Shown piece by piece: positions 53,301-60,950 of a stretch of DNA of 64,000 nucleotides; the first letter of the stretch is position 1; each line of letters starts with the position of its first letter. Made by a program: the position numbers and the translations under genes. This stretch comes from Tenacibaculum jejuense (GTDB taxonomy: Bacteria; Bacteroidota; Bacteroidia; Flavobacteriales; Flavobacteriaceae), in NCBI RefSeq assembly GCF_900198195.1, contig NZ_LT899436.1, forward strand, positions 3,501,001 to 3,565,000. Direction: 5' to 3'. The notes beneath the pieces were generated by a model, which had not been told where the DNA came from, searched no databases, and was given only the letters and a program-made list of their open reading frames with translations.

Positions 53301-53317
53301 AAATATTTATATTTCAT
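50312..53317 (-). CDS. Large TPR-repeat protein of the cell envelope
   Basis: A 1001-residue exported protein (signal peptide MKYKYLFITLCYFLSFLNAEG) composed almost entirely of tetratricopeptide repeats from about residue 35 to the end. Examples are ARYFYGYISYRQENYGEAEDNLSQL, AYYHLGECYLKAEKKNEALNAFKNASEM, and YLNYNMAYAYFKQKDYDNATTYFEEFL. It has BamD/YfgC-like and CpoB-like helices but no enzymatic domain. It likely scaffolds an envelope complex with the co-transcribed beta-barrel protein. Divergent from the FtsE-like gene; both starts share a 134-bp gap. Confidence 0.88.
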   Translation of the reverse strand: MKYKYLFITLCYFLSFLNAEGQNTEVQTNIDAKFHRAITLYNNKAYSGAQRVFKEVSENTAKHNLQTDSDFYDAMCAIKLNQTDADKKVLDFVKKHPYSSKKEKAFLNVGNYYFANRKASHSLKWYSKVNPALLNVEENKELNYKMGYALLVSNYFEDAKKKFATLLGDPRYGTDARYFYGYISYRQENYGEAEDNLSQLADNETYKSEANYYLLDMAFKSGKFDKAAQIGEKIFPKAKEKQKSDISKIIGESYFNLEKYDKAVPYLNQYEGKKGKWTNTDYYYLGYSYYKLEDYESAIGQFNKIINGQNSVAQSAYYHLGECYLKAEKKNEALNAFKNASEMNFNPVITADADFNYAKLSYEEGNPYKSVPDVLKAYLAKYPQSPNSKEISGLLITSYLNQQDYQGAIDYLKTNQSADNNALANEVSLYRGIQLFNEQKLKKSLPHFLIATDAVNDTIKNKGYYWLAETNYLLGNYDNAVKSFSKISSPNFEEAKYLNYNMAYAYFKQKDYDNATTYFEEFLKENIDENDLNDDASNRLGDSYYATKRYGKAMQAYEKVIQEGGSGSDYAQYQKAMSNGLIGDSDAKVSDLKQLIKDFPTSNLKDDALFQLGTTYTSKGNSNQAKKAYNQLLLEHAQSGYVPTVLLRQGLLEYNKGNNKDALIKFKEVVAKFPNSNEAKQAVASARNVYVDIGKVNEYASWVKTVDFVNVTNSDIDNTTYEAAENKFLENDQVRAISGFKTYLRDFPNGIHALKANFYLGQLYFNGTKKQTAVPHYTYVIKAGVNEFSEEALAKLSQLYLEKENWNKAIPLLERLEQEGNIDQNLIFAQSNLMKGYYDRKDYPKAVTYAEKVLTNGKIDQVVGEDAQIILARSAIKTNDFNTAQDYYSALDNTATGELKAETLYYKAFFLHEEEAYESSNEEVQNLIANYSKYQYWGVKSYIIMAKNYYKLKDAYQATYILDNIVKNFTQFKDLNEEAKNELNKIKSKEAKTNESINSKQ

Positions 53318-53427
53318 TTTAGAATTTATCTTTGTATCGTTCCCTGTAAGATAACGCTATTTTTTCTGTTTTGTTTGATCAATAATCGGCAAAAATAAAA
53401 AAAGTGGTTTAAATTGATAATAAATAA

Positions 53428-53435
53428 TAGATTTG
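53428..53435 (+). promoter_or_regulatory. -7 element upstream of ftsE
   Basis: TAGATTTG matches TAnnTTTG exactly and ends 17 bp before the ATG at 53452. No clear TTG lies at the usual distance upstream, so this is a moderate-confidence call. Confidence 0.4.
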
Positions 53436-53451
53436 TAAAAACTTTCTTTTT

Positions 53452-54168
53452 ATGCAAGAGCCAATACTGCATTTAGAAAATGCAGATATCTACCAAAGAG
53501 ACATTCTGGTTTTATCCAAAATTAACTTCACCTTAAACAAAGGTGATTTTTACTATTTAATCGGTAAAACTGGTAGTGGAAAAAGTAGTTTATTAAAAAC
53601 ATTGTACGGAGATCTAAGACTGCAACGTGGTTTAGGAAGTATTGTTGGTTTTGATTTAAAGAAAATGAGAGAAAAAGACATTCCTTTTTTACGAAGAAAA
53701 TTAGGAATTGTTTTTCAGGACTTCAAACTTTTAAATGATCGTAATGTTTTTGATAATCTTGAGTTTGTTTTGAAAGCAACAGGATGGAAAGATAAAAACG
53801 AACGTAAAGAGAAAATTTACGAAGTTCTGGATAAAGTAGGTATGAAAGAAAAATACTACAAAAAAACTTTCGAACTTTCTGGTGGTGAACAGCAACGTGT
53901 GGCTATAGCTAGAGCCTTACTTAACGATCCTGAATTGATCTTAGCTGATGAGCCAACTGGTAATTTAGACCCAAGAACCTCTTTGGAGGTGATGGAGCTT
54001 TTAAATGAAATTCATAAAAGTGGAAAAACTATTTTTATGGCAACACACGATTATCAGTTAATTGTAAAATTTAAGCAGAAAACCGTAAAATGTGAAGGTG
54101 GAAAACTATTTGAAGTTGTTCAACAGACTCCTCCTATTCAGAATCAAGAGAAAAACGAAAACGCATAG
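53452..54168 (+). CDS. ftsE: FtsE-like ABC transporter ATP-binding protein
   Basis: A 238-residue ATPase. Walker [10 protein letters not shown] is at residues 38-46, the signature [16 protein letters not shown] and Walker [14 protein letters not shown] are typical of the FtsE/LolD/MacB group, and the His switch is ATHDYQLI. FtsE with FtsX controls peptidoglycan hydrolysis at division; no ftsX is present in the window and none overlaps downstream. It heads an operon with two glycosyltransferase genes; the next start is 3 bp after its stop. Confidence 0.85.
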   Translation: MQEPILHLENADIYQRDILVLSKINFTLNKGDFYYLIGKTGSGKSSLLKTLYGDLRLQRGLGSIVGFDLKKMREKDIPFLRRKLGIVFQDFKLLNDRNVFDNLEFVLKATGWKDKNERKEKIYEVLDKVGMKEKYYKKTFELSGGEQQRVAIARALLNDPELILADEPTGNLDPRTSLEVMELLNEIHKSGKTIFMATHDYQLIVKFKQKTVKCEGGKLFEVVQQTPPIQNQEKNENA

Positions 54169-54171
54169 TTA

Positions 54172-55269
54172 TTGAAAAAAAAGGTTTTTGTTGCTGTTAC
54201 TAACGATATTTCTACAGATCAAAGGGTTCATAAAGTTTGTACTTATCTTTTAAAAAATAACTTTGATATTTTGGTATATGGTAGAGTGCTACCAAATACT
54301 ATTGAAATTGATCGACCGTACAAAATAGTTCGAAAAAAACATTGGTTTAACAATAACTTTCTTTTTTACGCAGAATATAATATTCGATTATTTTTTTATT
54401 TACTTTTTAGTAAACACTCTTACATATTATCTAATGATTTAGATACGTTACCTGCTTGTTTTTTTGCCAATTCTTTAAAACGAAATACACAATTGGTATA
54501 TGATAGTCATGAATTATTTTCTGAAGGACCGGAATTACAAGGACGTAAATTTGTGCAAGGATTTTGGCGAAAGTTAGAGTACTTTTTCTTACCGAAAATT
54601 AGAAAATCTTACACCGTTAGTCAATCTATTGTTAAGTTTTACAATAACAGGCATAACAACCATATGGGACTAATTCGAAACTTACCTTTACTCGACAGAA
54701 AAATTATTGAAGAAAAAGTAAGTTTTCCTACAAAAAATAAAGTGATTTTATATCAAGGTGTGTTAAATCCAGGAAGAGGAATTAAGCCCATGATTAAAGC
54801 GCTACATTTACTTCCTAATATTGATTTAGTTATTATTGGCTACGGAAAAGTAGAACAAGAATTAAAAGATTTTGTTCAATTAGAAAAACTTGAATCAAGA
54901 GTTCATTTTTTAGGTAGAGTTGCTCACGAAAAGTTACCTAATTATACAAAACTTGCTGATCTTGGTATGGTACTAGAAGAACCTCTTGGTAAGAGTTTCG
55001 AATTTTCTTTACCTAACAAATTATTTGATTATATTCATGCTGAATTACCTTTGATTTCTGGAAACTTACCAGAAATTTCTAATATTGTAAATTCCTATAA
55101 AGTTGGCATTGTTGTAGACTCATATCAGCCTGAAGCTATTGCTAAAGCAATAACACTAATTTTAGAAGACGAAGAATTATATCATGAAATCAAGCATAAT
55201 CAACGAAAAGCTAGTAAAGAATTATGCTGGGAAAAAGAACAAATGAAACTAGATTCATATTTTAATTAA
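54172..55269 (+). CDS. GT4-type glycosyltransferase with TTG start
   Basis: A 365-residue GT-B glycosyltransferase. The N-terminal Rossmann half (VFVAVTNDISTDQRVHKVCTYL) and the C-terminal nucleotide-sugar half (ILYQGVLNPGRGIKPMIKALHLL, VHFLGRVAHEKLPNYTKLADLGMV and the E...SLPNKLFDYIHAELP motif region) are complete. It starts at a TTG; the only in-frame codons between it and the FtsE stop are TTA, so the TTG call is firm. It probably builds a surface glycan. It lies between ftsE and a GT2 gene on the same strand. Confidence 0.9.
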   Translation: MKKKVFVAVTNDISTDQRVHKVCTYLLKNNFDILVYGRVLPNTIEIDRPYKIVRKKHWFNNNFLFYAEYNIRLFFYLLFSKHSYILSNDLDTLPACFFANSLKRNTQLVYDSHELFSEGPELQGRKFVQGFWRKLEYFFLPKIRKSYTVSQSIVKFYNNRHNNHMGLIRNLPLLDRKIIEEKVSFPTKNKVILYQGVLNPGRGIKPMIKALHLLPNIDLVIIGYGKVEQELKDFVQLEKLESRVHFLGRVAHEKLPNYTKLADLGMVLEEPLGKSFEFSLPNKLFDYIHAELPLISGNLPEISNIVNSYKVGIVVDSYQPEAIAKAITLILEDEELYHEIKHNQRKASKELCWEKEQMKLDSYFN

Positions 55270-55273
55270 TACT

Positions 55274-56005
55274 ATTATAAAACCTAAGGTTTCCATAATC
55301 ATTCCTACATTTAATAACTTAGAGAAGTTAAAACAATGTTTGCTAAGCATACAAGCACAAAGTTATACTAATTTTGAAGTTTGGATAATAGATGGTGCTT
55401 CTGCCGACGGAACAATAGATTTTTTAAAAACCTTACCTCCTCAATTTCATTTTATATCAGAAAAAGACAATGGTATTTATGATGCCATGAACAAAGGAAT
55501 TGATTTAGCAAATGGAGAATGGTTATATTTTATGGGAGCAGACGATAAACTATTCTTTAACCTTACTTTAGCTTCAATTTTTTCTTCAAACGATTTTGAT
55601 GATAAGAATTTGATTATTGGCAATATTACCTATCCTAAAAACCAAAATTTTTATTCTAGTTTTTCTAGTAAACTATGGATTAAAAACACATTACATCATC
55701 AGTCTGTATTCTATAAGAAAATATTATTTAGAAACATAAAATACGACACTTCATTTAAGGTTTTAGCAGATTATCATTTTAATTTATATTTATTCAGAAA
55801 CAAAGTTAATCACATAAAGATCAACGAAACTATAGCTATATGCGGAGCTGAAGGAATTTCAAAAAATTATAATTGGAATTTATATAAAGAAGATATTCGT
55901 TTGAAAATAAAAAACTCAAATATTCTCTTTGCTATTTTTTTCTGGACTTTAGGAATATCTAAATATCTATTCAGAAAACTAAATAAAAAACCCGCTTCGA
56001 AGTAG
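55274..56005 (+). CDS. GT2-family glycosyltransferase with non-standard start
   Basis: A ~243-residue GT-A enzyme. The nucleotide-binding N-terminus KVSIIIPTFNNLEKLKQC is in frame immediately upstream of the first canonical start (TTG at 55340). The open frame begins after a TAG at 55250-55252, and between 55253 and 55339 there is no ATG, GTG or TTG. If intact, translation begins at a non-standard codon (ATT at 55274, or ATA at 55277). The core motif is QSYTNFEVWIIDGASADGTIDFL with a DKDNG...MNKGIDLANGEWLYFMGADD DxD region. Adjacent to the GT4 gene; likely the same glycan pathway. Confidence 0.8.
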   Translation: MIKPKVSIIIPTFNNLEKLKQCLLSIQAQSYTNFEVWIIDGASADGTIDFLKTLPPQFHFISEKDNGIYDAMNKGIDLANGEWLYFMGADDKLFFNLTLASIFSSNDFDDKNLIIGNITYPKNQNFYSSFSSKLWIKNTLHHQSVFYKKILFRNIKYDTSFKVLADYHFNLYLFRNKVNHIKINETIAICGAEGISKNYNWNLYKEDIRLKIKNSNILFAIFFWTLGISKYLFRKLNKKPASK

Positions 56006-56012
56006 AAGCGGG
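55985..56012 (-). terminator. Terminator for the GNAT gene (minus strand), overlapping the GT2 stop
   Basis: CCCGCTTC (55991-55998) pairs with GAAGCGGG (56005-56012) across a 6-nt loop; on the minus strand six T follow. The GT2 stop codon lies in the loop region. It could stop plus-strand transcription too, but no T run follows on that side. Confidence 0.6.
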
Positions 56013-56141
56013 AAATTGCTATGAAAAACTATGAAAAAGAAACTTTAAATACGTCTCTGGCAATGTAGACGGAGCTTTATCTTCCTACTTACAAAACCTT
56101 TGTTACTTTAACACTTTTTAAGATTTCTTTCACATTTGTTG

Positions 56142-56630
56142 TTATGATTTCAATTCTTTTAACATCCAAACATTACAACTTGAGTGGCCTGAATTTCCTA
56201 ATTGTACATCTAGCGTTTTAAATCCAGATTCTTCATACATCGCTATTGCTTTAGAAAAATGTGGTAAACTTTCTAAATAAATATTTGTGTATCCTAACGT
56301 TCTAGCGGAATCGATACTTTTTAGCATTAATTCTTTTCCAATACCTTTTCCTCTAACTGAATTAGAAATATAAAATTTCACTAACTCACAAACTCCTTCA
56401 TCTAAACCATCTGTAGGATATATACCACAGCAACCTACAGCTTCCCCATTTTGTTCTGCTACCCATAAAATTGCTTTAGGAATATCGAATAATTCAAATA
56501 AATGATCTGTAGATTCATCTGAGTATACAGTTCCTGTTCTTGGTGCATCGAACTCTTCAATTGTATTACGAATCACTTTTGCTAAAAAAGGATTGTCTTC
56601 TGATTTTACTTTTCTATAAATTACACTCAC
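56142..56630 (-). CDS. GNAT-family N-acetyltransferase
   Basis: A 162-residue acetyl-CoA-dependent acyltransferase. The acetyl-CoA-binding motif A is FYISNSVRGKGIGKELMLKSID (RGKGIG loop), followed by LESLPHFSKAIAMYEESGFK (motif B, conserved Tyr in the MYEESGF turn). The ORF can be read back to an ATG at 56669, but that ATG lies inside the mdh terminator hairpin; a GTG at 56630 (VSVIYRKV) gives the usual GNAT N-terminus and is preferred. Substrate unknown. Confidence 0.85.
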   Translation of the reverse strand: MSVIYRKVKSEDNPFLAKVIRNTIEEFDAPRTGTVYSDESTDHLFELFDIPKAILWVAEQNGEAVGCCGIYPTDGLDEGVCELVKFYISNSVRGKGIGKELMLKSIDSARTLGYTNIYLESLPHFSKAIAMYEESGFKTLDVQLGNSGHSSCNVWMLKELKS

Positions 56631-56656
56631 TTTCGAAAATTTTATGACTAAGATAA

Positions 56657-56690
56657 AACAAAAAAGCAATCTCTAATGAGATTGCTTTTT
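56657..56690 (-). terminator. Terminator after malate dehydrogenase
   Basis: A perfect 13-bp stem (56661-56673 with 56678-56690) with a TAAT loop; T run on the minus strand. It lies 23 bp past the mdh stop codon. Confidence 0.85.
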
Positions 56691-56712
56691 AATATAGTTC
56701 GCTTAAAATTTA

Positions 56713-57639
56713 TTATAATTCTAAGTTTGCGTTATTTGTTTTTACAGCATCAGCAGAAGCAGCCAAGTGTTCTTTTTCAGCATCACTTAAATTGATTTCT
56801 ACAATACTTTCGATACCATTTCTACCTAATACTACAGGAACTCCGATACATAAATCAGATAAACCGTACTCACCATCTAATAAAGCCGAACATGGGTAGA
56901 TTTTCTTTTGGTCACAAGCAATTGCTTGAACTAAACCTGATACAGCAGCACCTGGAGCATACCAAGCAGAAGTTCCTAATAAACCTGTTAATGTAGCTCC
57001 ACCAACTTTAGTATCTTGCTTTACTTGCTCTAATCTTTCTTCTGATAAGAATTCAGAAACTGGAACAGAATTACGAGTAGCTAAACGAGTTAATGGAACC
57101 ATACCTTTATCAGAGTGACCTCCAATTACCATTCCGTCTACATCAGAAATTGGTGCTTCTAAAGCTTCCGCTAATCTGTACTTGAAACGAGCAGAATCTA
57201 AAGCTCCTCCCATACCGATAATTCTATTCTTTGGTAATCCAGTGGTTTTATGAACTAAATATGTCATTGTATCCATTGGATTAGATACTACGATGATAAT
57301 TGTATTTGGAGAATGCTCAATTAAACTAGAAGAAACTGATTTTACGATACCAGCGTTAATTCCTAATAACTCATCACGAGACATTCCTGGCTTACGAGCG
57401 ATACCAGAAGTAATAACACAGATGTCTGAACCTGCAGTTTTGCTGTAATCTCCTGTAGTTCCTACGATTTTAGTATCAAATCCGTTTAAAGAAGCTGTTT
57501 GCATTAAATCCATTGCTTTACCTTCTGCAAAACCTTCTTTAATATCTACTAATACAACTTCAGAAGCGAAGTTTTTAATCGCGATGTACTCAGCACAACT
57601 TGCACCTACAGCACCTGCTCCAACAACTGTTACTTTCAT
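56713..57639 (-). CDS. mdh: Malate dehydrogenase
   Basis: NAD-dependent oxidation of malate to oxaloacetate in the TCA cycle; 308 residues, LDH-like MDH type common in Bacteroidota. The NAD motif GAGAVGAS is at residues 7-14 with Asp in VLVDIKEG. Substrate-binding arginines lie in ARKPGMSRDELL and ALDSARFKYRLA, and the catalytic His is in VIGGHSDKGMVP. Monocistronic, with a terminator behind it. Codon usage is regular and the gene looks highly expressed. Confidence 0.97.
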   Translation of the reverse strand: MKVTVVGAGAVGASCAEYIAIKNFASEVVLVDIKEGFAEGKAMDLMQTASLNGFDTKIVGTTGDYSKTAGSDICVITSGIARKPGMSRDELLGINAGIVKSVSSSLIEHSPNTIIIVVSNPMDTMTYLVHKTTGLPKNRIIGMGGALDSARFKYRLAEALEAPISDVDGMVIGGHSDKGMVPLTRLATRNSVPVSEFLSEERLEQVKQDTKVGGATLTGLLGTSAWYAPGAAVSGLVQAIACDQKKIYPCSALLDGEYGLSDLCIGVPVVLGRNGIESIVEINLSDAEKEHLAASADAVKTNNANLEL

Positions 57640-57721
57640 TTTATATATTTTTTATTGAAAATTAATAATCTAAGTTGAGCAAAAATAATTCTTTTTTAAG
57701 AAAAAAATAAGCTCGTTTTAT

Positions 57722-57750
57722 AAAAAAACCATCGAATTTCGATGGTTTTA
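57722..57750 (-). terminator. Terminator after the PQQ-propeller gene
   Basis: A 12-bp stem (57725-57736 with 57738-57749; inner part CCATCGAA/TTCGATGG) ends in seven T on the minus strand, 8 bp beyond the stop codon. Confidence 0.8.
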
Positions 57751-57757
57751 ACGTATT

Positions 57758-59674
57758 TTAATTAAATGTGAAAATTTTTAAATCACTCCCATTTCTGAAA
57801 TATATTTTCTTTGATAGTTCATCTAATTTATATTTTGGTTCATTCACACCAAATTCAAAACTTTCTACAATATCTCCTGTGTCTTTATTAATTTGTAACA
57901 ATACTTTTTTATCATTTTTCTTTGTGTAGAAAAAAGCACTGTTTTTAGTAGCTTTAAATGCATTATAACGTTCTCCATCCCATAAAAGGTTTGCAGCACC
58001 TACCATTGCTCGTCCAGTTTGATATTGATTTGCTCCGGTTCTCATTTTTCTTTTTCCATCATCCATAAGGTTTCTACTACCAACTAATGCTCCTCCACTT
58101 GTGAAAGCAGCTCCACTAGTTGCATTTGTTACTCCAGATACAGCATTAACCATACCTCCAACAGCTAAAAAAGCAGATCCAACATTTTTTAAATGACGAA
58201 GTCCTTCACCTGGCTGCTTGAAACGTTCTTGTTTTATTGTACTACCTTTAAAATCTGTAATTACATACTCCCAACTTCCATATATAAAATAACCTCCTTC
58301 TCTTACTTCTATTGTTGTGATAAGTTTATGATCATGAAAGTCAATTTTTTTAACTTCATCTAAGCCTAATCCTTTATCTGGATTGATAACTAGAATCTCT
58401 TTTCTTCTAATTAAGATGATATTATTATTTTTCTCATCATAACTTAATTTATCATCTTCTTTTATTTTAACTCTATAATCTCTCCTTTGCTCTCCTTTCT
58501 TAAAATACTCGATTCGAGTTGGTGTCATAAATACCACACCACTCTCATATTCAAAAGAAGTATAATCTTCATCATCATCTACTTCAAAATCAGCATTCTT
58601 AACAACTCTTTCAGGTCTTTTCCAAATTTTCTTTCCAACATTATCTACTAAGTGTTTTTTATTTTTATAAAAAACCATGTATCCTTCAGGAGTTTTCTCA
58701 GCATATTTCACTTTATTTCTTTTGAACTCTTTTTTCCATACTTCCTTTCCAGAAGTAGGATCATATAAACTAGCTCCATCTTTATGCATTAAAAATAATT
58801 TACCATCAACAAATTGATAATCAATAAAACCTTCGCTTAATTTGATAGGTTTTCTCCAAAACTCTTCCCCTGTATTGATGTCAAAAGCTAATACTTCTTT
58901 ACCTATTACTTTTTTCTTAAGTAATGAAAGCCCCATTGTAAATCCAGCTTTTAAAGCGCCCCCGATTAGTGAACTACTTTTATTTTCTACAGCAATTAAA
59001 GCTTTGTTATCTTCAGAAAAGAACAACTTACCAGCATCATATTTCTCTGTTAAGATAATTTTCCCACTTTCTTTATCTACTAGGAATACTGTTTTTCCTG
59101 TTGTAAATGCGATTCTATTTTCATTTTGTATAAAGTTAGAAATACCTCCTAAACCTGTAAGTTTACTTTGAATTCTTTTATTTGACTTTATTTTTGACTC
59201 CCAAAGTAATTTATCATTTTCAATACTTATTAAAAATAGCTTAGCTTCAGTTTTTGCTACTCTTCCAAAAAATAAAATTCCTTTTTTACCTGTTATGTAT
59301 TTTGAATCAACTACACCTTCAAACCCATTATCTTTATCATTAAGAATTTTATTTCCAGATTTTATATTGAAAACTGTTTGATTAAACTTACCGTATGGAG
59401 AAAAAGGAACTTCACTGAAAGAAGTACCTCCATCTTGACCTAATTGGTTTAAACTTTTTATAAAACCTGTTTCTTTAAATTCCCAGATTTTTTCACCAGT
59501 CTCACCATTTATTCCATACACTCCTCCTTTAGTTGTTACTACTGGAATACCTGTAATTTGATGTAAATTAATATTGACTATTTTACTATCTAAAGTAATT
59601 GATTGATCTGGACTTTTTTGTGCATAACTAATAAAAGATAAAAGCATTAGCCCAAGGATTATTTTAATCTTCAT
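57758..59674 (-). CDS. Exported PQQ-like beta-propeller protein
   Basis: A 638-residue protein with a signal peptide (MKIKIILGLMLLSFISYAQ). Repeated blades contain the PQQ-like core, for example GVYGINGETGEKIWEFKE, AFDINTGEEFWRKPIKL and SLYDPTSGKEVWKKEFK, with the AxDxxTGxxxW pattern of BamB-like and quinoprotein propellers. Near residue 500 is an unusual Gly/Ala-rich hydrophobic segment (AVGGMVNAVSGVTNATSG and on) that could insert in a membrane. It lacks metal and PQQ ligands of dehydrogenases, so a scaffold or sensor role is more likely. Confidence 0.85.
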   Translation of the reverse strand: MKIKIILGLMLLSFISYAQKSPDQSITLDSKIVNINLHQITGIPVVTTKGGVYGINGETGEKIWEFKETGFIKSLNQLGQDGGTSFSEVPFSPYGKFNQTVFNIKSGNKILNDKDNGFEGVVDSKYITGKKGILFFGRVAKTEAKLFLISIENDKLLWESKIKSNKRIQSKLTGLGGISNFIQNENRIAFTTGKTVFLVDKESGKIILTEKYDAGKLFFSEDNKALIAVENKSSSLIGGALKAGFTMGLSLLKKKVIGKEVLAFDINTGEEFWRKPIKLSEGFIDYQFVDGKLFLMHKDGASLYDPTSGKEVWKKEFKRNKVKYAEKTPEGYMVFYKNKKHLVDNVGKKIWKRPERVVKNADFEVDDDEDYTSFEYESGVVFMTPTRIEYFKKGEQRRDYRVKIKEDDKLSYDEKNNNIILIRRKEILVINPDKGLGLDEVKKIDFHDHKLITTIEVREGGYFIYGSWEYVITDFKGSTIKQERFKQPGEGLRHLKNVGSAFLAVGGMVNAVSGVTNATSGAAFTSGGALVGSRNLMDDGKRKMRTGANQYQTGRAMVGAANLLWDGERYNAFKATKNSAFFYTKKNDKKVLLQINKDTGDIVESFEFGVNEPKYKLDELSKKIYFRNGSDLKIFTFN

Positions 59675-59741
59675 AATTGATTTTTATATTAAACTATGTT
59701 AAATTATGTTAATGTCCGCTAAAGTAGTCAAATTAATGAAA

Positions 59742-59773
59742 AATAAAAAGCCTAGAAATTTTCTAGGCTTTTT
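59742..59773 (-). terminator. Terminator after the DUF6588 gene
   Basis: AAAAAGCCTAGAAA pairs with TTTCTAGGCTTTTT; T and A-rich flanks follow on the minus strand. It lies between the DUF6588 stop (59795) and the start of the PQQ-propeller gene. Confidence 0.8.
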
Positions 59774-59794
59774 GACATATGTTTTTGTTTGTTT

Positions 59795-60817
59795 TTATCT
59801 AAAACTAAAAGCAATTCCTGCATTTATAGATCCGTATTCTTGTAAGGTATAACTTCCAAATATTTTGAAAAAACCTAGACTAATTCTAGTTCCTATTGTA
59901 GCATTAAAACTGCTTGCACTTTCACTTAAAGAAAAAGGATCTGTGATTGTTTCTTCAACTGTAGGTAATACAGGATTTCCTGTGTTATATCGTAATGTAT
60001 AATCTCCTAACATATTTAAAGTTGTATTTCCTGAATTGAAACCTAAACCTCCGTAAAAATTAATGATTGGTAAATTTAAAGAGGCTATTGCTTGAAATGT
60101 GTACGCATTTAATTTAAATTCTGTTAACGCATTACGAGTTGAAATTTCTTGTTCATTAACATCACCAATAACATAATCTACATTCATATTAGAGTAAGCT
60201 GCTAAAATAGAAATATGCAAAGGTGTTTTTCCTACAATACCAAACCAATCTGTGATTTCTTTCTTTAAACCAAAACCAAAAATGCTTCCTTTTACGTCAT
60301 CTGAACCAACTTTAGGTGTATATCTGACCATAGCATCTAATTTAAATGGCAAACCTACTCCTACTTGTATAGATGGAGCTGGCACTGAATTTAAAGGTAG
60401 ATCTTCTTTAATACCGTTTGGCATTTGAAAACTAGCTGAAACGTTTTGACCAGCTACAGTAGATTCATATGTAATTGTTGCAGGTGTATCAGAATCTCCT
60501 GCTACCGTTGGTGTAAGATTACGATCAAATCTTGTTGAATTTGATAAACCAATAGTTGATAAATCAAAGATCTCTTCTTTTTCAGGAACTAAAGAAGCAC
60601 TAGCCCCTATAGTTATATCAAAACCAAACTTCTTATGTACTTTAGCTGTATGATACCATCCATTATTCATACTGTAAATAAAACCTTTAAATGCTGGTTG
60701 TAAATACGCATCTGTTATTTTTGCTGCATCTTCTCTTGCTAATAATATTGTTTCTAACTCTTGTGAAAATGAGCTAATTGAAGTACAAACAAAAAGTGAC
60801 AATAAAATTTTCTTCAT
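59795..60817 (-). CDS. Outer-membrane DUF6588-type protein
   Basis: A 340-residue exported protein; start at 60817 gives a clean signal peptide (MKKILLSLFVCTSISSFSQE), while the ORF's earlier ATG adds a non-signal-like stretch. The mature part is a beta-barrel-like protein with the features of DUF6588: AKITDAYLQPAFKGFIYSMNNGWYHTAKVHKKFGFDITIG and a C-terminal run of amphipathic strands ending in FR. Function unknown; likely an integral outer-membrane protein. It is divergent from the ArnT-like gene. Confidence 0.75.
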   Translation of the reverse strand: MKKILLSLFVCTSISSFSQELETILLAREDAAKITDAYLQPAFKGFIYSMNNGWYHTAKVHKKFGFDITIGASASLVPEKEEIFDLSTIGLSNSTRFDRNLTPTVAGDSDTPATITYESTVAGQNVSASFQMPNGIKEDLPLNSVPAPSIQVGVGLPFKLDAMVRYTPKVGSDDVKGSIFGFGLKKEITDWFGIVGKTPLHISILAAYSNMNVDYVIGDVNEQEISTRNALTEFKLNAYTFQAIASLNLPIINFYGGLGFNSGNTTLNMLGDYTLRYNTGNPVLPTVEETITDPFSLSESASSFNATIGTRISLGFFKIFGSYTLQEYGSINAGIAFSFR

Positions 60818-60950
60818 ATGATATAGTATTGATAGTTTTGGTAAAAATATGAAAACTATATTCAAAACAACTACCCAATTTTAGGTATTTACACTAAAAT
60901 AATTTCAGTGATTCCCCCAAATGGACCAGTTATTTTTTAGTTTTGCTGCG

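Noticed and set aside
55274..56005. Frameshift or pseudogene for the GT2 glycosyltransferase
   Set aside because: The frame is open from 55253 through the whole domain; only the start codon is unusual, so it is kept as a gene.
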